From positions 1 to 34,967 of the forward strand of contig JAJZLL010000006.1 in assembly GCA_021803465.1 (NCBI GenBank): DNA of 34,967 bases, in the 5' to 3' direction. The notes under the pieces are model-generated. The model ran no database searches, was not told where the DNA came from, and worked only from the letters and a program-made list of their open reading frames with translations. The stretch is from a bacterium (GTDB taxonomy: Bacteria; Chloroflexota; Dormibacteria; Aeolococcales; Aeolococcaceae). Positions within the stretch are counted from its first letter, which is position 1; the number at the start of each line of letters is the position of its first letter. A program made the translations under genes and the position numbers. Positions 8,182 to 16,084 of the stretch are shown one piece after another.

Positions 8182-8276
8182 TTGTTCTGCTGTATCCCCC
8201 GCGTGTCACTCGTATTGTGCCACGGTGCTCTGCACGAGCCTATCCTTGCATTCTAACGGCCATGATGCTGTGTTCG

Positions 8277-9422
8277 TTACGAGGAACGGAAGATGATGCC
8301 TTCCCCAGTCACGTCTGCGCTTCCGACCGCAGCGCAGAGAGATGCTGACTGACAGGATATCGCTGCAAGGGAAGTGCCTGTCAGTGAGGGAAGAGAAATG
8401 CTCTTCCAGCCTGATGCTGTCCATCGTGCCGCAAAGTGTGTGCCTGGGGCGTTTGCAGGAGCTGTCGTGCCAACGGCGTAGCATACAGTCACGTCGGGAC
8501 AGGAAATCCCTGCAAGGGAATCTTTGGAGCCTGCAGCAAGGAGTCCAGCTGTCCATGTGCCTGCAGCCTCCGTGACGAGATAGGGAAGAAGCGTCCCATC
8601 CGCAGTGGTGAGTGTCCCTACTGCGCGGCAGAATCCCTCCCGTGGACAGGAGACTCCACTCAATGCAGCGATGTCCTGCGTGGCTGGCAGGGATACGAGG
8701 TGCCAGCCACCCTGTGACAACGTCTCGACAAGCGCTCGTGGAGTGTGGTGCGTCGCTCCTGAGGATGCCGAGCCTGCTGCGACGCACCACACTGGAGACG
8801 TGCATGAGACTGCAGCAAGCTGTGCTGCACCGGTCGGATCAGTGGACGGCGCCCTGGCAGTGAGCCATCTGCCAGTGCTGAGGTGTTCAATGAGCACATA
8901 TCCCGTGTTGAGGGGATCTGTGGCCTGTCCAACTGCCCAGCAGGATGTCGGGGTTGGACATGCAACTGCAGCAAGATCGTTCTGGTTGAATGGGGCAGGT
9001 GCGTTGGGGCTCGCGACCCTTCTCAGTGTGCCGTTCTGGAACTTGAGGATGAGGGTCTGTGACCCGTGCTGAGTTGCCTCGTTCCCCACAAGCCAGCATG
9101 TGCCATCTGTCTGGCAGCTGACACCACTCACAGTATCTTTCCGCGTAAGCAGCGTGGTGCTTATCCGCGTGACTCTCTCAGTTGAGGGTGACAGTGCTAC
9201 GAGGAGAGGAAGTGAGCTGCCATCCGAGGCGGTTGCTTCCTGTCCAGCAGCAAGACAGCGTCCAGCTGCGCATGAGATGGAAGCATATGTGGCTGGCGCA
9301 GTTCCTGGGGGAAGCTGCTTCCAGATGGTTGCTGACGTTTCCGTGAGCAGCGGGAGTGTGCTGCAGGAGGAAAGCACAAGGCAAAGAACGAGAAATGGGA
9401 GGAACCGTTTGGGACGCATCAT
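8277..9422 (-). CDS. Lipoprotein with seven Cys-Cys repeats, predicted seven-bladed propeller
   Basis: The 381-residue product begins with a lipoprotein signal ending in LVLSSC, so it should be exported and lipid-anchored. The mature part contains seven repeats of about 45-50 residues, each marked by (V/I)(S/A)C-x5-6-C-x-(A/V)-(A/V)-G: ISCAAGRC, VSCQTDGTC, VACPTPTSC, VSCTSPVWC, VSCPREGFC, ISCPDVTVC and ISCQSASLC. Seven copies fit one beta-propeller with a disulfide per blade. The same repeat recurs 14 and 7 times in the proteins at 21617-23902 and 26636-28387. ATG at 9422 is preferred because AGGGG lies nine bases before it; ATG at 9428 would leave only three. Function is unknown; surface binding is the likeliest role. 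Confidence 0.82.
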   Translation of the reverse strand: MMRPKRFLPFLVLCLVLSSCSTLPLLTETSATIWKQLPPGTAPATYASISCAAGRCLAAGQEATASDGSSLPLLVALSPSTERVTRISTTLLTRKDTVSGVSCQTDGTCWLVGNEATQHGSQTLILKFQNGTLRRVASPNAPAPFNQNDLAAVACPTPTSCWAVGQATDPLNTGYVLIEHLSTGRWLTARAPSTDPTGAAQLAAVSCTSPVWCVAAGSASSGATHHTPRALVETLSQGGWHLVSLPATQDIAALSGVSCPREGFCRAVGTLTTADGTLLPYLVTEAAGTWTAGLLAAGSKDSLAGISCPDVTVCYAVGTTAPANAPGTHFAARWTASGWKSISLPSLTGTSLAAISCQSASLCAAVGSADVTGEGIIFRSS

Positions 9423-9487
9423 CTGCATTATCCCCTGCAGTGCAGGTTCGAGGCAGTTCAGGCAGCACCACCTGGGCTGCTGGAGCC

Positions 9488-9503
9488 TGATACACTCGGA
9501 TGG
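9488..9503 (+). promoter_or_regulatory. Extended -10 box, probable leaderless start of the MeaB gene
   Basis: TGA-TACACT (9488-9496) reads as an extended -10 element (TGN followed by TANNNT). It ends seven bases before the ATG at 9504, so transcription should begin at or next to the start codon. No Shine-Dalgarno sequence is present before this ATG. No good -35 is visible. Confidence 0.45.
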
Positions 9504-10466
9504 ATGAACACTGCCCTTCCCTTCTCGCTTGGGAATGCAAAGGATCTCGGCCGGGCCATTCGCATGGTCGAGGATGGCGACGATGCGATCGAAGAGCTCC
9601 TACATGAACTGCGCATGCAGCAGAGGACTTCATATGTGGTGGGCATCACAGGTCCTCCTGGGAGCGGCAAGAGCACGCTTACAGACCAGATCATCGCAGA
9701 GTGGCGTGCACGCAACCACACTGTTGGCGTGCTGGCAGTGGATCCCTCCAGTCCTTTCACTGGTGGTGCTGTGCTGGGTGACCGCATACGGATGCAGCGT
9801 CACGTTCTCGATCCGGAAGTGTACATCCGGAGCCTCGCAGCACGTGGCCATCTTGGAGGGCTTGCTGCAGCAGTGCGCGACGCAATTCGGCTTCTCGATG
9901 CTGCTGGCAAGGACCGGAGCATTGTGGAGACAGTGGGAGTGGGACAATCTGAACTCGAAGTGATGGAGTGCGCAGATACGACAGTTGTTGTCGTGACTCC
10001 AGTCACAGGCGACAGCATCCAGGCCATCAAGGCGGGAATACTGGAGATCGCTGACATCTTTGTCGTGAACAAGGCGGATGTCGAGGGTGCGGAACGCGTG
10101 CTACGGGAACTTCGGGAACTGCTGCGGCAGAAGGGGGCAGTACGCGAGGATGGCTGGAAGGTGCCTGTCATCAAGACGACTGCATCGCGAGGCGAAGGGA
10201 TTGTGACACTCACTGATGCACTTGAAGCGCATTATGAACATATGACAGCATCGGGCGAACTCGTGGCCCGGCGAAAGCGGCAGCGCACTGCGGAAATTGA
10301 AGCCATCGTCGTGGACCATGCATTACAGGCAGTTCGTGCAGCACTCGCAGCAGGGGGAGCGTTCAGTGCTGCTGTCGAGGATGAGGATCCGAACGATGTT
10401 GCGGAATCCATCCTTCGGCATGCATTTACAGCTATGGGAGGTACAGAGCATGCAGGTAGCGCCTAA
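9504..10466 (+). CDS. meaB: MeaB/ArgK-type G-protein chaperone of a B12-dependent acyl-CoA mutase
   Basis: MeaB-type GTPases load and protect the adenosylcobalamin cofactor of acyl-CoA mutases. The 320-residue product has Walker A GPPGSGKST (50-58), the family motif DPSSPFTGGAVLGDR (80-94), the G3 segment ETVGVGQSE (142-150) and the base-specificity motif NKAD (189-192). The C-terminal helices match the dimerisation arm of the family. It overlaps the mutase gene downstream by 17 bases, the expected pairing of chaperone and client. The start at 9504 has no ribosome site but has a TANNNT box seven bases upstream, so the message may be leaderless. By context it may serve an isobutyryl-CoA-type mutase and not methylmalonyl-CoA mutase proper. 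Confidence 0.95.
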   Translation: MNTALPFSLGNAKDLGRAIRMVEDGDDAIEELLHELRMQQRTSYVVGITGPPGSGKSTLTDQIIAEWRARNHTVGVLAVDPSSPFTGGAVLGDRIRMQRHVLDPEVYIRSLAARGHLGGLAAAVRDAIRLLDAAGKDRSIVETVGVGQSELEVMECADTTVVVVTPVTGDSIQAIKAGILEIADIFVVNKADVEGAERVLRELRELLRQKGAVREDGWKVPVIKTTASRGEGIVTLTDALEAHYEHMTASGELVARRKRQRTAEIEAIVVDHALQAVRAALAAGGAFSAAVEDEDPNDVAESILRHAFTAMGGTEHAGSA

Positions 10467-12087
10467 GCCGACAGGAGTCACTCCTCAAGGCAAGCCGGGA
10501 GAGACGTACGCGGAGTTTCAGGAGACTCTTGGGGGCATTCCGCTTCGCCCCTGCTATTCCGCTTCGGACAGAGAAGGAAAGGATGCGGAACCTGCACCTG
10601 GAGCATATCCCTACACCCGGGGCATCCATGCCTCGATGTATCATGACAAGCTTTGGACAATGCGGCAGTTTTCCGGCTTTGGCACTGCTGAGGAGACCAA
10701 TGAACGGTATCACTTCCTTCTCGGCCAGGGACAGACAGGTCTTTCAGTTGCCTTTGACATGCCAACCCTCATGGGATTTGACAGCGATGAGGCTGCATCC
10801 AGGGGTGAAGTGGGGCGGTGCGGGGTAGCCATTGACTCGATTGAGGACATGCTTGTTCTGTTCAAGGGCATTGATCTCCGGTCAGTCACGACATCGATGA
10901 CAATCAATTCGCCTGCTCCAATCCTTTTTGCCCAGTACCTCTGCACTGCTGAGGAGCAGGGAGTGCCCATTTCCGCCCTTGGAGGCACACTCCAGAACGA
11001 CATCCTCAAGGAATACATTGCGCAGAAGGAATTCATCTTTCCCATCGAGCCATCCATGCGGCTTGTGACTGATGTGGTCGAATTCTGCATGCAGCATGTG
11101 CCGAAATGGCATCCCATCTCGATCAGCGGATATCACATTCGCGAGGCGGGAAGCACAGCTGCCCAGGAGGCTGCTTTCACCCTTGCTGACGGATTCACCT
11201 ACGTGGAGGATGCCGTGAAGCGGGGACTCGATGTCGATGCGTTTGCTCCTCGGCTTTCCTTCTTCTTCAACTCCCATGTCGACTTCTTCGAGGAAATTGC
11301 GAAGTACCGTGCAAGCAGGCGCATCTGGGCACGAGTGATGAGGGATAGGTACAAGGCGAAGGATGAACGGTCACTGAAGCTGAAGTTCCATACGCAGACA
11401 GCTGGCTGTTCACTCACAGCGCAGCAGCCTGAGAACAACATCACGAGAACTGCCATTGAGGCGCTTGCTGCAGTGCTTGGAGGCACGCAGTCACTCCACA
11501 CGAATTCCATGGATGAGGTGCTCGCACTTCCGACAGCCAAGGCAGCGGAAATTGCACTGCGCACCCAGCAGATACTCGCATATGAAACGGGTACAGCTGC
11601 AGTGGTGGACCCACTTGCAGGGTCGTACTTCATAGAATCGCTCACTGACGCGATGGAGGCGGAGATCAACCGGTATCTCGAGGCTATCGACAACCGGGGA
11701 GGCATGGTGCACGCGATCGAGGAGGGATATCCCCAGCGTGAGATTGCGGATGCTGCCTTCAGGTATCAGCAGCAGCTCGAGGATGGAGAGCGCATTGTTG
11801 TTGGAGTCAATGCCTTTGATACGTCAGTGGACACCACTCCTCCACAGATTCTTGTCATAGACGAGCAGATCGAAGCGACTCAGGTGACACGCCTCAAGGA
11901 GATGAAGGCTCACCGGGACACGAGTGCGGTTGGCACTGCCCTCGCATCTCTCAAGGAAGTCGCAAGAGGTTCGGACAACACGATGCCGTCCATCATGCAG
12001 TGCGTCCGTGCCCGGGTGACGGAAGGAGAAATCATTCAGGCGCTGAAGGAAGTCTTCGGGGAATACCACGAGACCCCTGCGCTCTGA
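10450..12087 (+). CDS. Adenosylcobalamin-dependent acyl-CoA mutase large subunit, isobutyryl-CoA mutase-like
   Basis: The 545-residue product is the catalytic TIM-barrel subunit of the methylmalonyl-CoA mutase family. It ends without a cobalamin-binding domain, so a separate small B12 subunit must exist elsewhere. Visible motifs are [14 protein letters not shown] (74-87), [22 protein letters not shown] with the conserved His229, and [11 protein letters not shown]. At the two substrate-selecting positions it has Phe74 and Gln192. The methylmalonyl enzyme has Tyr89 and Arg207 there, and isobutyryl-CoA mutase has Phe80 and Gln198; the 118-residue interval is the same in all three. It therefore probably interconverts isobutyryl-CoA and n-butyryl-CoA or acts on a similar substrate without a free carboxylate. 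The start at 10450 has GGGAGG eight bases upstream. Confidence 0.9.
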   Translation: MQVAPKPTGVTPQGKPGETYAEFQETLGGIPLRPCYSASDREGKDAEPAPGAYPYTRGIHASMYHDKLWTMRQFSGFGTAEETNERYHFLLGQGQTGLSVAFDMPTLMGFDSDEAASRGEVGRCGVAIDSIEDMLVLFKGIDLRSVTTSMTINSPAPILFAQYLCTAEEQGVPISALGGTLQNDILKEYIAQKEFIFPIEPSMRLVTDVVEFCMQHVPKWHPISISGYHIREAGSTAAQEAAFTLADGFTYVEDAVKRGLDVDAFAPRLSFFFNSHVDFFEEIAKYRASRRIWARVMRDRYKAKDERSLKLKFHTQTAGCSLTAQQPENNITRTAIEALAAVLGGTQSLHTNSMDEVLALPTAKAAEIALRTQQILAYETGTAAVVDPLAGSYFIESLTDAMEAEINRYLEAIDNRGGMVHAIEEGYPQREIADAAFRYQQQLEDGERIVVGVNAFDTSVDTTPPQILVIDEQIEATQVTRLKEMKAHRDTSAVGTALASLKEVARGSDNTMPSIMQCVRARVTEGEIIQALKEVFGEYHETPAL

Positions 12088-12099
12088 CATTCTCCCGCA

Positions 12100-12330
12100 T
12101 CACTTGCGTGTCACCATCCCGATGATCTGGATGATGGCAGTCAGCACGATGCTGAGAATGATGCAGCTCACGATGGGGAAGTAGAATGACGTGCTGCCAC
12201 TTGAGATGGCGAAGTCTCCAGGCAGGTGGAAGAGCGGGAACTTCTTCCCAAAGGTCACTGCGATTCCGATGAGCACAAGGAGCAGACCGAGTGCAATGAG
12301 GATCTTGCCGAGGGAAGGGGGAAGTGCCAT
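12100..12330 (-). CDS. DUF2905 family small membrane protein
   Basis: This 76-residue protein has two membrane helices (about 8-27 and 50-72) around the family pattern KFPLFHLPGDFAIS...TSFYFPIVSCIILSI, which matches DUF2905: an N-terminal helix with Gly and Leu, a LPGD turn, a FYFP motif and a second helix. The role of the family is unknown. It lies tail to tail with the mutase gene, 12 bases apart. No ribosome site precedes the ATG at 12330. A TAGGCT box ends six bases upstream, which suggests a leaderless message. Confidence 0.88.
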   Translation of the reverse strand: MALPPSLGKILIALGLLLVLIGIAVTFGKKFPLFHLPGDFAISSGSTSFYFPIVSCIILSIVLTAIIQIIGMVTRK

Positions 12331-12336
12331 GGTTTC

Positions 12337-12342
12337 AGCCTA
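12337..12342 (-). promoter_or_regulatory. TANNNT -10 box of a probable leaderless message (DUF2905 gene)
   Basis: TAGGCT, read on the minus strand, ends six bases before the ATG at 12330. The same hexamer at the same distance precedes the Nudix gene at 19725. No Shine-Dalgarno sequence and no clear -35 are present. Confidence 0.35.
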
Positions 12343-12405
12343 CGCCTGACGTGCGTGAACTTCCACAGCATGTGCGGATCGGCATTGATGCTCAGTTCTT
12401 GTGCA

Positions 12406-13065
12406 TCAAAGGTTGATGCCGCCCCTTTCGTGCTTCGGGTCCGCCACTGCGTTGTTTGTCCGGAGCTGGACTTCACGGAATTTCCGCTGCCCCTGGAGTG
12501 AGGGAATCGTGGCTGCCTCGTGCGCGACACTGCTGTCAGCAAGTTCCCTGAAGCGCCGTCGTGCCTCCTCATCGAAGAGATCATGGAGAAGGTCATGGTC
12601 TGAGGAAAGACTGGCACTCAGTTGGGGCCTGGATGCCGAACCAGTGAGTGCTGCTCCGATGCTGGGTGAACCACTCTTCCGTATTCCCGGTACTTCCTGG
12701 GAAGGCGTTGCACCGGATGTAGAAGATGGTGCTGCAGCTGTCCATGCATTGCCCAATACTGTGCCTTCAAGACCGAGCTTCCGTGCACCACGCCGTACGA
12801 CATAGGCCGTTTTCCCATCTCCGCTGTCGATCACCCGGTCAGAGTCAGCTGGACCACCATCTTTGACGACAATGACACGCTGCTGCTGCCCCTGTTCTGG
12901 TGGACGTCGTGAGGCGAACTTCCTGAGCTTGTCATCAAGATCCTTCCGTGAGAGCGCATAGCTCAGCACTGCCAGCGTGAAGCGGTCACCACCGCGTTCG
13001 AGGACAAGCTTTCGGAGTCGGTCGCGCTCCTGCTCTGACATGCGTTTCGTGGTTGCGTGTACCAT
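12406..13065 (-). CDS. Unknown soluble protein with disordered middle and charged C-terminal helix
   Basis: The product, 219 residues from this start, opens with a charged helical part (RMSEQERDRLRKLVLERGG, ALSRKDLDDKLRKFASRR). A Ser/Pro/Gly-rich segment of about 60 residues without predicted structure follows, then an acidic helix (DHDLLHDLFDEEARRRFREL) and a basic, Asn-rich tail. There is no signal peptide or membrane segment. The start is uncertain: ATG codons at 13074, 13065 and 13041 all lack a ribosome site, and 13065 was chosen because TACGAT ends seven bases before it. The promoter carries the 11-base-period repeat shared with the HExxH and Nudix genes. The neighbour read the other way is an unknown gene beside a Zincin_2 peptidase. 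I recognise no family. Confidence 0.7.
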   Translation of the reverse strand: MVHATTKRMSEQERDRLRKLVLERGGDRFTLAVLSYALSRKDLDDKLRKFASRRPPEQGQQQRVIVVKDGGPADSDRVIDSGDGKTAYVVRRGARKLGLEGTVLGNAWTAAAPSSTSGATPSQEVPGIRKSGSPSIGAALTGSASRPQLSASLSSDHDLLHDLFDEEARRRFRELADSSVAHEAATIPSLQGQRKFREVQLRTNNAVADPKHERGGINL

Positions 13066-13072
13066 GCATCTC

Positions 13073-13106
13073 ATCGTACGTGTGTGGACGGACAACTGAC
13101 GGACAA
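13073..13106 (-). promoter_or_regulatory. Promoter with perfect 9-base direct repeat, 11-base period, and TANNNT box
   Basis: On the minus strand TTGTCCGTC occurs twice (13106-13098 and 13095-13087), with starts 11 bases apart. Eight bases after the second copy comes TACGAT (13078-13073), which itself ends seven bases before the chosen ATG at 13065. The proximal copy, N8 and TANNNT match the layout of the mycobacterial RecA-NDp promoter (TTGTCRGTG-N8-TANNNT). The tandem half-sites also resemble sites of PhoB/OmpR regulators. No standard -35 lies at 17 bases. Confidence 0.6.
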
Positions 13107-13237
13107 TGTCACGATGGGAACCGTGAAGGGATGGGTTGTGCTTGCCTTCACTTTCACACCGCTTGAACGTTTGTCCTCAACGTGGGCGTCCACAACAGAG
13201 ATAATGAGGTCATTCGGACCAGAAGGGGGAGTGATCC

Positions 13238-13876
13238 ATGGCTGACTATCTGGATGTTGTTGATGCACATCTCCAAAGTGTTGAACGCTTTCGTGCGACG
13301 GAGAATGTCCGCATTGAGGTGAGAGTTCCTGCGCAGATTGCTGAGTATGGTTCCGTCGTAACACGACGTGTCTTTCAGGAGACTGCATCGCAGCATCATG
13401 TCACTGCAGAGCGGCAGATGGCTGCGGCGTATGACACGTATACACTCACTGGGTCACGTGATGATGTGGCACACGTCCTTCGCCAGTTCAGAAGCGATCT
13501 CACCGAAATTGGCACATTTTCTGGACCAATCAGCGGCTTTTTTCTGCGGGCTCGCGGTTTCGATGCGCTCATCAGATTTGCTGCGGACCAGACCGGTGTG
13601 AGCTGCAAACTCTACGGCGTGAGCTATCTCGATGCGAAAGGACCGATGTATAAAATTGCCGATTTCGTCTACTACCTCAAGGAGGCTGAACGCCAGGCGA
13701 ATGGTGCACTACCTCTGTTCGATGCACGACAGAAGCTGCTTGACACTGAGGCGAAGTCTGCTGAGAAGGCGCGACGCAAGGAGGAGCGGCGGGAACGGCG
13801 TCGCCACACTCCCGTTGTGAAGCACCTTGTCCGCAATAGGGAAGGCAAGGCCGAACCCGCTGAAGGGATCGAGTAG
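13238..13876 (+). CDS. Unknown protein with basic coiled C-terminal tail
   Basis: The product has 212 residues and no signal peptide or membrane segment. Its first 150 residues look like a mixed alpha/beta domain (AAAYDTYTLTGSRDDVAHVLRQF and FDALIRFAADQTGVSCKLYG). A highly charged helix follows, with repeated Lys, Arg and Glu (AKSAEKARRKEERRERRRHT), that may bind nucleic acid or an acidic partner. Translation starts at 13238 behind a GGGGGAG ribosome site. It is 155 bases upstream of the Zincin_2 peptidase gene on the same strand and divergent from the 219-residue unknown. I recognise no family. Confidence 0.75.
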   Translation: MADYLDVVDAHLQSVERFRATENVRIEVRVPAQIAEYGSVVTRRVFQETASQHHVTAERQMAAAYDTYTLTGSRDDVAHVLRQFRSDLTEIGTFSGPISGFFLRARGFDALIRFAADQTGVSCKLYGVSYLDAKGPMYKIADFVYYLKEAERQANGALPLFDARQKLLDTEAKSAEKARRKEERRERRRHTPVVKHLVRNREGKAEPAEGIE

Positions 13877-13962
13877 CGCAAATCCATTGGCGGGGATTCC
13901 AGCGAGCAGTCTGTCCAGGGCATGGCAAGGGCTGCAGGCAGAATGCGACCTGCGCAATTGGA

Positions 13963-13968
13963 TATACT
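13963..13968 (+). promoter_or_regulatory. Candidate -10 box of the Zincin_2 gene
   Basis: TATACT matches the -10 consensus in five of six bases and would give a leader of about 57 bases before the ATG at 14032. No matching -35 is visible, so this is tentative. Confidence 0.25.
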
Positions 13969-14031
13969 GCTGGTACATCACGGAGCACGCGCATGATGCG
14001 TTGCTGCTCTCGAGATGAAGGAGGGGGAATC

Positions 14032-15000
14032 ATGAGCAGTCAGAGCATGTCACTGGGACGTTCATGGTCACCACCCTGGAAGCGCGCACCTTCGGTTCCC
14101 GCGTATCCCACACTTCCACAGGACTACAATCTCAAGGTGATCCAGCTCATCAATGAGCAGATCAAGAAGCTCACGATCGCCACAGGCACAGCTCCACTGG
14201 TTCTCCCTAGATCTTTGGTTGTGGACAGGAGCGAGATGGTTCAGGTGTTTTCAAGCATCACTGAGAACCTTAATGGCATCAGTGGCCGACCCACGAAGCA
14301 CCGGTACATCATCAACCAGCTTGGGAAGCTCATAGGGAAGGCGATGTCCCGCAATGTTCTTGGACTGTATGTTCCCTCATGGCAGTCACCACGGCATGCG
14401 GGACTGTTTGTCGTGCGCTCCGTCATCGAAGAGAAGGCGCATCAGCTTGGTGTTACGCCACAGCTTCTGGGCGAGCTCGTTGTGAACCATGAAGCCACTC
14501 ATCTTTGGCAGTTCACTGCGCATCCATGGCTCAATGCACATTTTCGGTCACAGCTTGCTTCTGTCATCAAGATGTCCGAGAATGCGAGAGTTCCGGGCGC
14601 AGATACCGAAGAGATGGCTGTCAAGGTCCGCCAGTCAGTGCAGAGAATGCAGGCCGAGATGTCCCTCATCGAGGGGTATGCGGATTTCATGGCAGCCCGC
14701 TTCGCCTCGCCCCGGATCCAGCAGCTTGCTGCAGTGCTTGATGATCGGCGGGAACATCCCGGACAGGGTTCATTCCTGCAGGAAGTCATCAAGCGGCTCT
14801 TTGGCATGGAAGGGAAGCTTGCACAGTATCATGCAGGCAATGCGTTCTGCACTGCAGTGTTCGCGGCTGGTGGAGACAGATTGCTCAACAGGGTCTGGGA
14901 GGGCCCAGCTGCGCTACCGACACCGGAGGAGATGGCGAAGCCTTCACTCTGGATACAGCGCATGGGACTACCTCCTGCTGTGCTTCCCCGCGCTTCCTGA
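14032..15000 (+). CDS. Zincin_2 (DUF2342) family zinc-dependent metallopeptidase
   Basis: This 322-residue protein matches the Zincin_2/DUF2342 family of actinobacteria and relatives, some of which sit by coenzyme F420 biosynthesis genes. Visible features are the zinc helix HEATH (153-157) in the context VVNHEATHLWQFTAHPWLNAHF, the downstream Glu-bearing motif SLIEGYADFMAARF (Glu214, likely third zinc ligand), and the family-typical C terminus with GNAFCTAVFAAGGDRLLNRVWEGP followed by ALPTPEE. It has no signal peptide. The start at 14032 follows a strong GGAGGGGG ribosome site; an in-frame ATG at 13993 lacks one. The gene ends 63 bases before tRNA-Lys. Its substrate is not known. No F420 gene lies in this window. 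Confidence 0.87.
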   Translation: MSSQSMSLGRSWSPPWKRAPSVPAYPTLPQDYNLKVIQLINEQIKKLTIATGTAPLVLPRSLVVDRSEMVQVFSSITENLNGISGRPTKHRYIINQLGKLIGKAMSRNVLGLYVPSWQSPRHAGLFVVRSVIEEKAHQLGVTPQLLGELVVNHEATHLWQFTAHPWLNAHFRSQLASVIKMSENARVPGADTEEMAVKVRQSVQRMQAEMSLIEGYADFMAARFASPRIQQLAAVLDDRREHPGQGSFLQEVIKRLFGMEGKLAQYHAGNAFCTAVFAAGGDRLLNRVWEGPAALPTPEEMAKPSLWIQRMGLPPAVLPRAS

Positions 15001-15063
15001 GCGTCTCAGCCTTCGTTTCAGGAGCGGCAGGTGCTCGCTGTACCTCGGTATCATGAGTTCTTG

Positions 15064-15134
15064 GCCCCTATAGCTCATCGGTAGAGCAGCTGACTTTTAA
15101 TCAGTTGAGGCAGGTTCGATTCCTGCTGGGGGCA
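15064..15134 (+). tRNA. tRNA-Lys (anticodon TTT)
   Basis: The 71-base sequence folds as a complete cloverleaf. The acceptor stem GCCCCTA pairs with TGGGGGC (one U-G pair), the D arm is GCTC/GAGC, the anticodon arm is GCTGA/TCAGT around the loop CTTTTAA, and the T arm is GCAGG/CCTGC around TTCGATT. The anticodon is TTT, and the discriminator base is A at 15134. CCA is not encoded (CTG follows), so it must be added after transcription. A TATCAT box at 15049-15054 is a possible -10. Confidence 0.96.
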
Positions 15135-15269
15135 CTGCACACCTGAACGTGATGTGCCGAGCCTCGATGCTGGATGCTGGAAATTGACAGCAACGCTGAC
15201 AGCTGATGCAATGCAGAGAAGAAACCTGCACTGTATTTGGGATCAGCTGCGCGAACGAAGCTAGTGCTG

Positions 15270-15298
15270 TTGAATGAGAAAGATGTTCACGGTAGAAT
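15270..15298 (+). promoter_or_regulatory. Promoter (TTGAAT, 17 bases, TAGAAT) of a leaderless lipoprotein gene
   Basis: TTGAAT at 15270-15275 and TAGAAT at 15293-15298 are separated by the ideal 17 bases. They match the primary sigma-factor consensus in four and five of six positions. The ATG at 15305 lies exactly where transcription should begin, and there is no ribosome site, so the message is probably leaderless. Confidence 0.6.
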
Positions 15299-15304
15299 TT
15301 CGTT

Positions 15305-15856
15305 ATGCGATTGATCTCAACGCTCGTTCTCGCATTGCTGGTCCTTGCTGCATGCGGGTCCATGCCTTCAGCATCAAGCAGGGGTGATGTGTTGTGTCCA
15401 ACTTCAGGTCCTCCTCCTTCAACACGATTCTGTGTTACCCACCAGGAGCAGACCCTGGGCGAACAACCTGCTCAGTTCAGGACAATGCCAGCATCCTTCT
15501 TCATAGGGGCAGGGGTGGAGCTCACCACGGATTCGTCGGATGTGCCACGATTCACGAGATCGCAACTTTACACACTAATGGAGCGGAAGTTGCACAAAAA
15601 GGTGATCGAAGCTGCACTTGTACAGTGGCATGGCATAGACGGGAAACCCGCAAGAGGTCAATTGACTTGGGTCGTCAACGATACTCCAGCTGGTTTCAGG
15701 GGTGTGTCCAGCTTCAATGCGCCGGGACCACTCCCGTCTGGAGCAGCTAGTGCGACAGTTCCCAATACTACGACTAAGCAGAATGATGAAAAGCCCCTTG
15801 AGGTTCTCACGGTCAATGCGTCCACAGGGAAGATCACCGGATCGATGGCAACATAG
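15305..15856 (+). CDS. Small lipoprotein of unknown function
   Basis: The 183-residue product has a clear lipoprotein signal, with a short hydrophobic stretch ending in VLAAC and cleavage before Cys16, and should be anchored on the outer face of the membrane. The mature part holds Cys residues in LCPTS and TRFCVTH, a possible helical segment (TRSQLYTLMERKLHKKVIEAALVQWHG) and a beta-like C-terminal half (GQLTWVVNDTP, EVLTVNASTGKITG). I recognise no domain. A near-consensus promoter ends six bases before the ATG. A second lipoprotein gene converges on it from 16612. Confidence 0.78.
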   Translation: MRLISTLVLALLVLAACGSMPSASSRGDVLCPTSGPPPSTRFCVTHQEQTLGEQPAQFRTMPASFFIGAGVELTTDSSDVPRFTRSQLYTLMERKLHKKVIEAALVQWHGIDGKPARGQLTWVVNDTPAGFRGVSSFNAPGPLPSGAASATVPNTTTKQNDEKPLEVLTVNASTGKITGSMAT

Positions 15857-15863
15857 TGGAATC

Positions 15864-15878
15864 AGGAAAGCCTTTCCT
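15864..15878 (+). terminator. Short hairpin after the lipoprotein stop, weak terminator candidate
   Basis: AGGAAA-GCC-TTTCCT forms a six-base-pair stem with a three-base loop eight bases after the TAG at 15854-15856. There is no run of T after it, so intrinsic termination is doubtful. The rest of the convergent gap up to 16084 shows nothing I can name. Confidence 0.25.
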
Positions 15879-16084
15879 GTCGCAGGTTGTGAAAGCAACT
15901 CCCATGAATCCAGTAGTGCTGCGTGAGCTATTCACGATTGGGAGCCTTACGTTGGCAACTCGTGCACTGAGATCGTGGAAGTCATCCATGCAATTCCTGT
16001 CCTACAGTGTGGTCTTTCGGTTGGAGGAATGTGGGGCTGCTGCACTGCCTGCAGTGTGAGTCACTCTGAGCTACCTTCAAGTCT

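Noticed and set aside
10450..12087. Plain methylmalonyl-CoA mutase call
   Set aside because: The two residues that bind the methylmalonyl carboxylate are replaced by the isobutyryl-type pair, so the usual name would overstate what is known.
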